Assembly (NCBI GenBank): GCA_037043015.1
Contig: CM073324.1
Span: 14,405,013-14,469,012, forward strand
Source of the DNA: Bryum argenteum
Lineage: Eukaryota > Streptophyta > Bryopsida > Bryales > Bryaceae
Reading direction: 5' to 3'
Length of the DNA stretch: 64,000 nt
Positions 1 through 12,105 of the stretch are shown in pieces. Made by a program: the position numbers and the translations under genes. The notes under the pieces are model-generated. The model had not been told where the DNA came from and did no database searches. It saw only the letters and a list, made by a program, of their open reading frames with translations. Within the stretch, counting starts at the first letter, position 1; every line of letters starts with the position of its first letter.

Positions 1-29
1 TCTAGTAAATTGATTTTAAATGGTTCCAA

Positions 30-930
30 ATGCTTAATATGTTTTAAGTATGAACTTAAAGAAGCCTTATTAAAAAAGAAAATCATATACATATATTGGA
101 ACTCTATTTTGGACAAAATCACTAGAGATGCGTCCCAAATCAAGTCTAGCTTGTGCGGTAAAAATTGCATACCCATACATTACACTATAAATTGATGGAA
201 AGCATTTTAGTTAAGACAACATATGTTTTTGGAACATCACACATTTGGCATATTTTACCATTGCAATCCATGTATGAGAGATCAAAAATAGATTTTCATG
301 AATTTTTTTACATCATTGTAATCTTCATATGCATTCTAACTTCTTTTTAGATGGGAGATTTTTGAAAAAGATAATTTTTGTATTGGATCCGTAATGATGT
401 TTCTACTATGAAAAAGTGAATAATGAGTTACTTTTGAGGAGCTAGGTCTCCTTCATCCACTATTAGATTTGACTTCATTTTTGGGATGGATTCGAGTTAC
501 AATCTAAATTTAGTGATAGAAACCTTAACCTCGTCAAATATTTATTCAAGATATGGCATGAAATTGTGTGCAAGGGGTTTAGGTTTGGAGTATTTTTCCT
601 TTGTGAAATGTTTGGCCATTGCAAGACTACCATTTGAGCCAAGACATTTTTTGATGAATAATCTCGGTACGGTAGAATCTTTGAATTTAAAATGAACAAC
701 TCTCTAGTAAGTGATTTTTTTATTGCAAATTTCATGTTGGAAATAATTTCACTTCAAAGGGAAAATTATATTTTTTGTAGTTTGTTTGAGCAATAAATAG
801 TTATGATCTTGCAATTTGTAAGGTCTCATGAGTTAAAATTTGTTCCACATGATCTATAACAAGTCTATTACAAGTTTGTGCGGTTGAGATTTGAACAACT
901 CATTTTAATTATCATCTATGTCATTTTTTT
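30..930. repeat. Dispersed AT-rich repeat family X, copy 1
   Basis: Order of blocks shared with the 28.4 kb copy: caaatcaagtctag, gcattttagt, catgaaaaagtga, ggagctaggtctccttcatc, ttttgggatggatt, ggcatgaaatt, accattgcaagactac. No intact coding frame. Probably an old transposable element. Confidence 0.65.
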
Positions 931-1389
931 CAAAAATGAGTTTTGGCTAAAAATACCCAAAGGACATTCAAGGGTTAAAGTTTTCCTTTGCACCATGGAG
1001 ACATTGTCTCACGAGCAATGCCCAAAAGAACTTTTGCACCAACTTTGAATGTTGTCGTCCTACAAATGGTGCATATTGAATGTTGAAGTTTTATATGTTA
1101 GTATTGATAGCAAGTGGGTTTGAGATCATGCGGTTGAAACTACAAAAAAAAAAAGTAAAGAATTTGTCCATACCTCAATTCAAACAAAGTGGTAGATATT
1201 GTGGTTTTTGGTTTTAAAAGTCTGAAAACACTTGGTTTCTAGGGGTTAAATTAGGTGCCTTTATGGGTTTGTGAGTTTTTGCAAAAGTTGTTCTTGAAAA
1301 ATTCCAAATTCTGAAGTTTTGATCATTTTTGGAACAATAAAAAAGTAAGATTACTAAAACTTTATTAATATTTAAAGTTCTAGAGAAAT

Positions 1390-1990
1390 TTTCACTTTCC
1401 ATGAATTTAATTTTGTATAAGTATGATCTTTTGATGCATTCCAACAACATTTTATGATCGAGATAATTTTGGTATTAGATTTGCAATGATGTTTTTACAA
1501 TGAAAAATTGAAAAAATGGATGATGTTTGAGGAGCTTGATGCCCTTCATCCACCATTAGATTTTAATTATGATTTTTTGGGATGGATTCTAATCATAGTC
1601 TAGTTTTAGTGGTAGAAACTTTAACCTAATCGGATATGTATTAAAGATAGGACATGGATTTGAGTGCAAAGAGTCTAGTTTTGGATTATTTCTACCTTGT
1701 AAATTTTGAAGCAGTTTCCACCATTGGAAGGCTAATACTTGAGCTAATATATGTTTTTGATGAATTCATTTGGTAAAAAAATGTTTCTGAGAGACGAAGA
1801 TAAACAAATTTCTAGTTTGTGATTTTTTTAATGTAGTTTTTATGTTGGTAGTATTTTCACTTCAAGGTAAAATCGACAAAAATCGACAAAAAATTGTAGC
1901 GTGTTTTGCACACTAATACATTATGATTTTGCACGTTGATATTACAATACAAAGGCAAGTCTTTAGCAATAAGAAAGGCATATGGTGAAT
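1390..1990. repeat. Family X, copy 2
   Basis: Repeats the same block order (gatgatgtttttacaatgaa, gaggagcttgatgcccttcatcc, ttttgggatggatt, ttgagtgcaaagagtc) directly after copy 1 in the same orientation. Confidence 0.65.
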
Positions 1991-1999
1991 TATTATTCC

Positions 2000-3870
2000 C
2001 TTCAAATTATAAAAAGCCAAAATGACTCTTTAATTTGCTGATTTAAGCAGCCTTTATGAAGAAGTTGAAATTAATACTTTTTCCTACTACTCTTAATAAA
2101 TGTACCTTATACTACAAAATGTATGTGGAAAAATCTACAAATTCAACTTTTCATTTTTCAAAAACTCAACAAAAAATCATGTTTTAAAGTCCAAGTAGGG
2201 TCGATAAGAACGTTTGATTTTCATCATTTATTTATCTATTTACTTATCTATTTTTCATAACATATTTTACAACATGGGACATTTTCTTTTTTTTTCCAAC
2301 TTTAAACATTAAGATCTTACAATGGGTATGGAATTTGAATATAAAATTTGATTTACCTATGCACATACAACTTAGGTAATGGTTCCCATGGTTACATACC
2401 CACAAATATACGAGGATTTCTAGAAATTTACCTTACATTGAGTTTTGAGACCTTTTTGGTAGATTTGAGACTATGCGACTCTAGGGTTTTAGTCCTAAGT
2501 TAGCTAACTTAGGTCCAATAGATGTTTTAGTTCACAAACTTCTAATTGAGATTCACTCGACAATTGCAGCGCCTCTGACCCATGCCACGACCATACAAGC
2601 TCGGAGACTAATCTGGCAATCGGTTCAAGAGTAACTTTTAGTTTTGGAGCTTGTAAGGACAAGGCATTGTAGATGCATTGTAGGAAGGTTCATTCACACT
2701 TTTAGGATGGTTATCTAGTCCCAACATTAAGACTCAATTGGCATTCAAGGAAATGACAAAACTACAAGTTAAAGAAACTGAAGGCCACTTGAGAGATGTT
2801 TACTTTTTTGACTTTACAAGACTATTATCAGGAAATACTTTATCCCAAATTGTCTAGCCATCAATTCACTGTAGTCATTGCATCAAGGTTCAAGAAATAA
2901 TTTCATTCTTACCGCTTAATACACTCTAGTTCCCATGTCCAACCGGTTTTAGCTGAGATTATTATGGCATTCCCCCCATTTTATACTAGAAACATAAAAT
3001 TTCTTGTAATGTTCCTCTATTTTCAGCAAGTGAATTCAAGAATCAACTTGACTAATCAGCGGATAATGAACTAGCCGTCGGTTTTTCCCGATCATTGCAC
3101 CGCATCATTGCACCGGAGCAGTGATAGGCAATCTTTCCCCGGAGTTCCTCGCCCATGTTATCGTGTGTCTAGTCCTCTTGTTGGTTGGCTCTGAGTCTCG
3201 ACCAGTTTCCCAGTTCGGTGCAACTCGCCATCGAATCCAATAGTGAAAACAAAAATCGAAAAAAACAAAAAACAGAAGAAAGAAATGCCTTGTGTACAAA
3301 ATGAGGAATTAGCCACTGTTCAGGCAGGGACAGGAATTTGTCCGCTTGCTCGCAACTCTATATATCCCTTGGTGGCAGTGCCAGAGCCCCCTTCGAGCAG
3401 CTTCGACCTGAGCCCCCGTCAACACTCCACCCACACTTGCCAAATGCAGCAACACGCTCGTCGATGACGGCCACAGTACCACCGAATAATATTAGAATAA
3501 AGGCACAAGCCGAATGTGCTCTTAGAGCCCCATTCCCGTGTCAGACCCGTCCTCTCAAACAAAATTGAGCAGGCCATCCTCATTTGCTACCCACTCAGTA
3601 ATTAGTTTTACGGGAACTCGTAATATTGCAAGAGGTTTGTGAATGGGAGGTCGGCAAGATCTTGAAATAAAAATAGAATCTGTAATGCAGATTTGGAGGC
3701 TTTGTTCTCTTGTCTCTGCCTTCATGAGGATGGATAGTGCTTCCTAAAATGGAGGACTTCAAACTTGGATTTCAAGGGACGACTATATGTGAATGGCTTC
3801 CTTCATAAGCCTCCCTTGATAGTGGCCCATGATTTTTCAAAGGCTTGTACATTGTAATTACGGGGACGGG
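2000..3870. other. Intergenic DNA; GC-richer from about 3.06 kb
   Basis: No gene seen. CTATATATCCC at about 3357 is a possible TATA box with CpG-containing DNA after it (to 3.6 kb), but all frames downstream are short. The rest is AT-rich. Confidence 0.35.
2494..2513. repeat. Perfect 20-bp palindrome
   Basis: CCTAAGTTAGCTAACTTAGG equals its own reverse complement. It could be a dimeric protein-binding site or chance in AT-rich DNA. Confidence 0.9.
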
Positions 3871-3879
3871 TCTCACATG

Positions 3880-4195
3880 GGAAAGGGCCCTTCGAGCAGC
3901 ATGCTCGGATGGGTCAAAAGCTTGCAGGCGCCGCTCAGAACCCCACCTCATGTCGGAAGGTAGGGTAGATGAAAAGGTTTCTTTTTACCAATCACATTTT
4001 CTGACAAAGCCGGTTAGAATAGAAATTAGAAAATTCTGCCAATAAAATCTTTACCACGTTAGAGTTTTCCATTGATCAATGAGGATGCTAAAATGTGAGA
4101 GAAGGTACGCACGGGGTAACTTTGAGGTATGGTGTGCTAAAATTGAGGAGACTTTCAACCCTGTTTGGCCGGGTTACAGGGATACTGCGTAGGAT
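3880..4195. repeat. Dispersed repeat, copy related to 48.1-48.8 kb
   Basis: Shares in order GGGTCAAAAGCTTGCAGGC, AACCCCACC, ACCAATCACATTTTCTGAC, CAATAAAAT, TACCACGT, GGTATGGTGTGCT and GGGATACT with the other copy. It serves as the copy that lacks the family-1 MITE. Confidence 0.75.
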
Positions 4196-4627
4196 CGTAG
4201 TACTACTGTCGGGCACGCTGACTCGATCGCCTGCCCCATAATGGTGGACTTCCTGTACCTGGCCAGCCCATGTAGCCTATTTATGCTAGAACATGATCAG
4301 GATTTTACTGCCCTCGCCTGTCAATCGAGATGATCGATCACGGTCTTCCAGATATGCATGCGTCATCGTCGCTCCCCGCTGATTTCATGCATATTTTAGT
4401 TTCTTGCTATATCGGTTACCATCAACGGTTGCTAGATCGGATCCCTTGCCTACTGGAGTTATCCTATTTCGGTCTGCCTAGTTGCACCTCCCAGCCAGTT
4501 GTTGGCCAGTTCGTGCTCGGTCGGGCACCTGCGCCGAACGTCCGCCCATCGTGAACCACGCGGATCCTGACCGAGCTGCGTTTCGACTTCCCAGATCCAC
4601 TCCGTGGTAAGTTAAGTTAGCATCGGA

Positions 4628-4746
4628 TTTGTGTAAATCATGTTTTGCGACGAGCAGGGTCCGTTTCGCCCGGAATGTCACGGAGCTTTTTGTGTAAATC
4701 ACGTTTTGCGACGAGCAGGGTCCGTTTCGCCTGGAAGGTCACGGAG
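4628..4746. repeat. 61-bp tandem duplication in a GC-richer island
   Basis: Two copies of TTTGTGTAAATC...TTTTGCGACGAGCAGGGTCC...GTCACGGAG start at 4628 and 4689 with few differences. Confidence 0.92.
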
Positions 4747-4960
4747 ATGTACGCTTCCACCTCTGTCTGTATGAATCGACCAAGCTATTGCCGCAGGATA
4801 GGAAAGAAATAGAAGTGAAACAGAAGCACAACAAGATAGTTATCAATCTGAGCAGATCGTGAAGGTTGAAGCTTGGAATATGCAAGTAGCTGAAGTGTTC
4901 ATAGTGCCGAAGCCAAGCTTTCATCTGTACGGAGAGTTTTGTGAAGCATGAATCTGGACC

Positions 4961-5960
4961 ATACTGTGATGCTTGAAGCTTTCCTCTACTTTTTTTCCTG
5001 TCTTCAGTTTGTCGGTACAGACATATGGAAGGTGAATAAGATCCAAGTTTGCAAAGTTCGGAATCTGTAAACAGGTGATGTATTCTTCTGCTGAAACTTC
5101 TCGATGATTTGTGTGCAGGAGTTTAGTAAGATCAACACTTTGAAGAAGGTTTATTAAGTTTTCAGATATGAAAGTTCAACGTAGAAGTGAATGTATGCTA
5201 CAAAAGTATGATTCGTATCACAATCTAGCTTTGATGTGTTGATGAGTTTTGGTACAAAAGCAATCAGATCTAAGAAAGTTTGGTTCGTATCGCATTACTA
5301 CGATAATTGAAGCTTAGAAACTTTGATGAAACGAAACTCAAATTATAGTACATTGTGATGTTTGAAGCTTTCATGTATCTTCGAGATTATAAATGGTTTA
5401 CATTTATGTATAAGCATGAATGATAATTTGTTATACAACACATTGTGATACTTGAAGCTTTTAGGTCATGACACATAGCTATTATGCAAAAAGTTAGTCT
5501 GTTCATATTTTGATCTGCAAAGTTTTTACTTTTTATATTAGAAAATCAATGGATAGCTATCATGCAAAAGCAAATGGTAGAATCTTGGTTTGAGCGACAT
5601 TGTTATTCTTAAAGTTTTTATTTCTCTCTTAAGGCATTGTTATTTATCTATTATATGAAAATTAGTTATATAACACATTGTGATACTTGAAGCTTTTATG
5701 TCTCTCTTAGGTCATGACGCATAGCTATTATGCAAAAAATTTGTTTGTTTATATTTTCATATGTGAAGTTTTGTTTTTTTTATTGGAATATCAATGGTCG
5801 GCTATTATGCAAAAGCAAATGGTAGAACCTTGGTTTGGGCCACATCGTTATTCTTAAAGCTTTTATTTCTCTCTGAAGCCATAAATATTCATCTATTGTG
5901 GGAAAGGAAGATACTAGAAATGTCTTTTCTGTCACATTGTGATTCTTGAAGCTTTTGTTT
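4961..5960 (+). repeat. Array 1 of the ACATTGTGATNCTTGAAGCTTTT motif
   Basis: Close copies start at about 4961, 5350, 5440, 5597, 5675, 5842 and 5934. Around 5440-5900 they sit in a tandem unit of about 235 bp that also repeats GCATAGCTATTATGCAAAA and GCAAATGGTAGAA. The intervals between copies are AT-rich and diverged while the 22-bp core stays similar. No coding frame. Confidence 0.75.
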
Positions 5961-6289
5961 TTCTTTTAGGTTACCAACGTATAATAATCATGTACAAGAA
6001 ATTTCTAGAAACTTGGTTCATACCACTTTGTGATAGTGGAAATGTTATTGTGTCTTCATAGCTTTCAGTATACACATGCATTACAACCTCTAACATAAAA
6101 GTTTGACGTCATGGATGACAAAATGAAACCATGTAGAGTCATGAGTTCTTCATCAAGTGTATGTTATTGATTATAATTCATTTAGATTGGATCATAAGTC
6201 AATTATTGTTTTTGTAATAAAAACCTTAAATTGATGCAAGATGGTGTAAATATATAGAATGCAACGGAGTGGTATTTTATTTTATTTAT

Positions 6290-6900
6290 GTATTTGTTGA
6301 GTTTGAAACATGGAGAAAGTATTACCATTGCAAGCCAATGAATAGAAGCAAAATTGGTATAACTTTTTGTATAAGTTGAAGTTCAACTAGATCTTAGATG
6401 AAAGTTTCTAGTTTTGAGTAAACTTGTTATTGAATTTAGAATGATTGTTGTAAATTTTTTTGAAAAAAATAAAAGTAATATAAATATTTAAGAAGCTCAA
6501 CTTATATCCACTCTTAGAATTCATAATTTTTGTCGGATTCTAATTTGAAATTGATCTTTGTATATTAGATATGTTAGTTTAGTCATAAGTATTATGAATG
6601 CATCGCATACAATTCACGGCAAGGCATTTTAGTGGAGGTTGTTTTCACCATTGCGAGGCTATTATTTGAGCCAAGAAACTCAACTCAGATTAAGATGGAG
6701 GTAAACAACTTCCTTGTTGGGATAAATTTTACTGCAACATGCTTGCGTGTAGCAATGCCTCACTAAAATTAAAATGAATTACTTTTTAAATTCTTTTGCT
6801 TTTAAATCCATAATAACATATTTCCGTGTTGTGAATTTGTAAAGTCTACAATCGTCTTAAAGTAGATCTAGTTCATTTTAAAATTAAATTCCTACATTTG
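6290..6900. repeat. Family X, diverged fragment
   Basis: Shares attaccattgcaagccaatg, ttttcaccattgcgaggctattatttgagcc-like blocks and the following inverted-order-free segment with copies 1 and 4. Strongly mutated; borders approximate. Confidence 0.45.
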
Positions 6901-7512
6901 ACCAATGACTGGTAAAGAGCACTTTAATAAGTCATATGAAACACCTCAAATACAAGCAAACATTCAGATAGAATGTCAAAGCTAGTTCTCTTTTACAACC
7001 GTTGACAAACTAAAGATATTAACTTTCCAAGCAATCCACATAGAATGTAGCCACATTCAAAATGGCATGACATGACTTTCTATTGCATGGCCTTTTGCGG
7101 AAAATATTCGAAAATTTAAAGCGGCATGGTGAACCATTTCTGCAAAGATTCCGATTGAGATGTCTTAAGACAATTGATTCCGCACTCCTCGATCGTACTT
7201 GTCAACACTCGGATGGTGAGTTATTGCTTTACATATGCTTGAATTGCATCATGGAACTATATATGTCATATCATAAGCACATGTTTGGAGACATGGCCTA
7301 TGATGCTCTTATTAACTTCTTCAATTTATGAGTAGTTTAATTTGCACCCAGAAATTTACACCTGCGGTAGTCAACCTTCTACTACCTAATCTAAATTATC
7401 TCCACACTATTTTGCTTAGTTATTTAATACCCTGCGTACAAATGATTTGAGTGATTTCTGATTCCTCAATCATGCTCAAAATCATCCTCTCTCATAACTA
7501 CTAAGTACTTAA

Positions 7513-7771
7513 CCCCTAAAGCAGAGAGAAGCCCAAATCAAGTCGAATTGTTTTGAAAAGACATGGTTTTACAAAAACCGAAACTTTGACTCAACTGTAT
7601 CACAAGATCCGTATAATGAAATCGGATACAAATTGGTTGGTAGACTAAATATACAGTTTATAAAGAAGATTCTACGGACGGATTCCTCAAAATCGAACTC
7701 GAAAAAAACTTTGTTCAAGAATATTAGTCATAGCCATCCGGAGGGTCATTGTGGAGCTTCTTGTGTAAGGG
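7513..7771. mobile_element. Possible 259-bp TTAA element
   Basis: CCCCTAAAGC after TTAA (7509-7512) and TGTAAGGG before TTAA (7772-7775). The inverted repeat is weak beyond the first six bases, so this could be chance or a strongly diverged element. Confidence 0.45.
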
Positions 7772-7839
7772 TTAAGTACTCAATACAAGGATCGCATCTT
7801 GTGATTTAGATACCGTGTCTAACCATATTAAAATCTTAA

Positions 7840-8171
7840 CTCCCAAACGCGCATGGGGTCTGAAACGGGCAATCCAAAAATGAATCACGACATCTTCTGG
7901 ACTTGGGCATCATGAATGAACCAATCAATGATGAGCTTGCAACCTCCTACAAGGTTATGAACAACCCCAACCTACCTACCACAATCCTCTCAAAGTACAA
8001 AATCATTTATACAAATTGTGATTTGAATTGTAAAATTTCTCTTTTCGTATGCATCATAAGAAGGTGTCTGACCAGTTTGACATCAAAGTGAAAAGTTGAG
8101 TACAACAAGAGCTACAAAGCAAATTTTGTTGGGAAAAAAAAGCCCCTCGGGCTTGCTTGGGCGTTTAAGGG
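7840..8171. mobile_element. Older family-1 MITE, about 332 bp
   Basis: TTAA precedes a mutated left end (CTCCCAAACGCGC) and the right end is GGGCGTTTAAGGG. The interior aligns with the 362-bp copies but has small deletions, and the right TTAA has decayed to TTTG. Confidence 0.8.
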
Positions 8172-8174
8172 TTT

Positions 8175-9990
8175 GTACGAGGCTACTTTGGAAACAAAAT
8201 GCTCTTCAAAATCAAACCAAAAAAAGATGAGCTGCAACTATTTAGTGCGAAGATAACTTGATGCATGTAAACCCACTAAAAAAGAAGCTTCCAAAGATGT
8301 AGTTTGCTCAACAAACCTATCTACATTATGTATGTACATGTGACAAAAATCAACAAACCATCCAATCATGTGTTCATTAGCTTGTCCGGACCCAACTACT
8401 TCATTACCCCGCTTTCAAAATGTGTTGTACATGACATTGATTTAGTTTGAAAAGTTGTCGTTCATATGTCCGGAATGTGGACATGCAAGACATATCCACA
8501 TTGTACGGTGCTCGGATATAATGCCATAATTGTACACCACTAATGTAACATGCTCAAGAATCGTACAATGCTTTGATTGGCAAGCTCATTGGAGAGTGAC
8601 CAAGGGAATCAATGTTTGACCATGTGTAAAGTATGTAAGAGATTGTACCGATTGACTTCATGGAGCTTGAATTAGGTACGAATATTGGAAGTGAGAGTGG
8701 TAGGTGTTCCTAAAACCACACACTTTGAAGTGTGCACCATTTAGTACATTAGAATTTTAAAGTTGGAAGCTTTTAGTGTGCAATTTTTTGATCTTGTGCA
8801 ATTTTTGATTGTAGTATTTTTACTTTTAAGCACAGGTGAACTCTTGAGGACCAAACCTTACATTCGTTATAACGGGAATATTCACATTATCAAATTGAGC
8901 TTGAGTTGAGCCAAATGTACTGTGTGGGTACATTTAGCTCGACTCCACCTAAACCCACATTTCTCAAAATCACTGCATAATACCATTATAACGAATTACG
9001 TGTCCTAAGGTTGTCAAATTACACTAAAATTGTGCATGTAGGACTTGCTTGCGCTGCGCTCTTCTAATAGGGATGCGCATGTACCTCCCTCGCTATCCAA
9101 ATTGGCTGAATTTAATCCTAATGTAAATGGATGGTGGGTTGATTGCATTGGATGGTATTGAAAGCAATTTTTGTGCTTATGGGCTAGATTACAAAACTCA
9201 AAGCAATTTAGCCGGAAGCAAAGTAGGGCAACTTTCAAGAGTGCTCTATAATGAAGCATGGAAAATTGCAGCATAATGTATAAACTTGAACTCAATATTA
9301 CCATGTGATGTTCATATTAGTATTTTGAAAGTGATCATGTATCAAATATTTATAATTTACGGCACATTTTGATATGCAATTTTAAACAAAGTTTAGTAAA
9401 ATTGTCACTCATATAAATTTCAATTTTTCATGAACACAATTCTTAATGACTTTTTTTGAAGAAATGTACATGTAAGAAAATATGGTTTTTCTAATCATAG
9501 CTAATATTCACCATGTGGGAAAATGCCTTGACTCAACTCCAATCAAGAAGACCATGACGCTAAAAAATAATTGATTGACTACCGTTCAATCATTCATAAA
9601 GAAAGGAGGAAAATGAGGAGGATAAAAGCGCAAATGATGAAGATTTATTTTAAAAATTGAGCTTGTACACTTGTCCCAGTCCAAATCCACTTGACATTAC
9701 AAAAGTGACCAAGTCGCTCAAAATTCAAAAATCCATTTTTGATTTTATCATGGTCACAGCTCTTGCCCATGACCATAAAAATCATTTTAATTTTCTTAGT
9801 CATGGCTCTTGTAAGGAACCCTGAGAATAATGCCTCCAGAGACATGACTAAAAACAAAAACTCAAACTAGTACATTAAACACCAACCACGCCATTTCCCA
9901 ATGAACAGAAGCTAAATTCCAGAGAGACTCAAGTTTCACATTCCCTTGTTTTAGAAATATTCTAGAATGATACCTGCTATAATGAAAACG
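8175..9990. other. Intergenic AT-rich DNA
   Basis: No gene, clear repeat or RNA found. Open frames here are short and lack recognisable domains. A segment near 9.5 kb is shared with the hairpin region at 52.25 kb. Confidence 0.4.
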
Positions 9991-9996
9991 ATGCTG

Positions 9997-10004
9997 TATA
10001 AATA
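9997..10004 (+). promoter_or_regulatory. Candidate TATA box before array 2
   Basis: TATAAATA in the context GCTGTATAAATAGTC, a strong plant TATA match. It sits where AT-rich DNA gives way to a GC-richer stretch (10.03-10.55 kb). A Pol II transcript starting near 10030 and running into array 2 would have no long ORF. Confidence 0.45.
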
Positions 10005-10029
10005 GTCAAATCCACTGCAATGGCAGCAA

Positions 10030-11240
10030 TTCTGGAACGAATCGGATTCGTCATTCGAATCACGACAACCAGCGGATTTCTAATTGAGCTCGATTAACGG
10101 CACACGAGGACGCACTGTGCAATCTGGCTGGCACTTGAAGCTGGATCAGTCACGTTTCCCCTGGCACTTCGGATCCCCTGCAGGAGATAACTGGCTTCGA
10201 GAGCACGATTAACGGCAACTTGCTTCCTTTTGCAGAACTGGCCCTGCAGGCTACGTCAACTTGTTTCCATGATCAGCCTAGTGGCAAAGCAAGCGAGCAA
10301 AGCATTTCCCAGTTGTTAGTTCTGTTGCTAGCTTCTTCGCGTATGAAAAAACGGTACTTGCGGCTGTGACTGATTGGATCTGATTTCACGGACTCGATCG
10401 ATCGAACCGCAACAACAACAATTTAGTCACAGAATGTAGTTGCAGAGCAGATCAGATTCGGGAACCCAGGTGTGGTTTTTCTTGCAGGAAACGGATCGAC
10501 GAGTTCCTGGTTCATTACATTGTGATTCTTGGCGAGTTCCTGGTTTTGCAGGTTCATTACATTGTGATTCTTGGCGAGTTTCTGGTTTTGCAGGTTGATT
10601 ACATTGTGATTCTTGGAGCTTTCAGAGTATTTTGCTTAGATTTACTGAGTTGTTCTTTCTGTAGTCTCATGTGAGAGCACCGACGTGTGTGTCGGTGTGA
10701 CCTAGAAATCAAGTCTTGTGCTCTCGTTTATCAGTTATTGCTTTCGATTTACAATGTTATGAATTGTGTCTTTTTTGGCATTCTTACTACATTGTGATTC
10801 TTGGAGCTTTGTTCGCTATCATTAAACTTCTTACATTGTGTGATGAATCCAAAAATCTATGCTGGTATATATAAATCGAATGAAGCTTACAAGTTGAGTA
10901 GGAATTGAGTATGAGAAACTTCATTTGGAAACTCAATGATGGAAGTGTTTGTCAAGGTTGAAATCTGTATGAAATGATAATCTGTAGATGGAGAATCAAG
11001 AATTCAGTTGTAGGAAATGGGAAGTTGATTTTGATTCCACAAGACATTCATATGCTTGCTTACTGTTCTAGGTTTTTGTGTGAGGTTTTGTGTTAGACAA
11101 CTTCTAATATGGATGAATTGTGATGTTTGAATCTTTTAGTAAGACTGTTATTGAATGATTGTTTTAAGAAAATTATGACGTTAAGAATAATCAAATAGTA
11201 TCACATTGTGATACTTGAAGCTTTGATCAGAAACTTTTTG
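10030..11240 (+). ncRNA. Possible long non-coding RNA locus
   Basis: TATA box upstream, GC-richer first 500 bp, several acceptor-like stretches (ttccttttgcag, tttttcttgcag) and array 2 in the 3' part, but no ORF above about 60 codons on plus. The evidence is circumstantial; no transcript is shown. Confidence 0.25.
10502..11225 (+). repeat. Array 2 of the same motif, with three 42-bp units
   Basis: Copies of ACATTGTGATTCTTGG start at 10517, 10559, 10601 and 10789, with ACATTGTGATACTTGAAGC at 11203 and a diverged one at 11116. The first three are exactly 42 bp apart with TGGTTTTGCAGGTT between. Same strand as array 1, 5 kb away. Confidence 0.78.
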
Positions 11241-12105
11241 TATAATATTTGTAGAATATTCAAACATTCTATCAATTTTAGGACAGGATTGAAGAACAAT
11301 TTCTTTATTGTTATTTGTGTCTCGACAATATTGGCTGTTTTTATGCTAGCATAATAATATCAATTAAATATGAATATTGTATAAAATGCAAAAAAAATTT
11401 ACTTTGACTGCATAATACAATCTTCCTAGAATATACTTTCATTTGTTCACTCAATACCAACTCCTTAGAAATATTTAGAATTCAGATATGTAGTACATAA
11501 AAGTAGGTATAGAGTACTAGTATCTCTAAGATGCAAATTATTCTCGAGTATTGCTTCTATACTTTCTACAATGATCATACCATCAATTTCCACGTTAATA
11601 AATAAGAACACGAAACCACTGAGTGAGGGACTAGCGCGAATGAAATGCCCGTTTGACAAACCCTTGATGATATGCTCTTAAGACATAACAAGGGTGTAGG
11701 ACTCATCAATTTTCACAACAAACTAAATAAACAAATTGGTGGGATATGAAGCTTCCTTACCAATCCTGAACAAATGAAATAGTTTTATCTCTTGCGTTAA
11801 AAGAGAAGTTGTCTCTTAAGTTAAATCATCGACATTAATCATTATGTTCTAATAAATGTCTCGGGAGCACATCATCAACAGTAAGCCAAAAAAAACCATT
11901 CTATCTAGGCCAATCCCAATCACGATCTTGTGTTGTTCTTATTTTCTTTTGATAAGAATAGCTACACTATTTATTTTGTCTTTGTTTAGTATATTGAATA
12001 TTACTTCCTTTGTACCTACGTATTGATTTCCTAATATAATATAAACTCCTCACCACTTCTTTTAGGACGATGGAACTATTACTATACGTGGATTTCATAT
12101 TTAAT

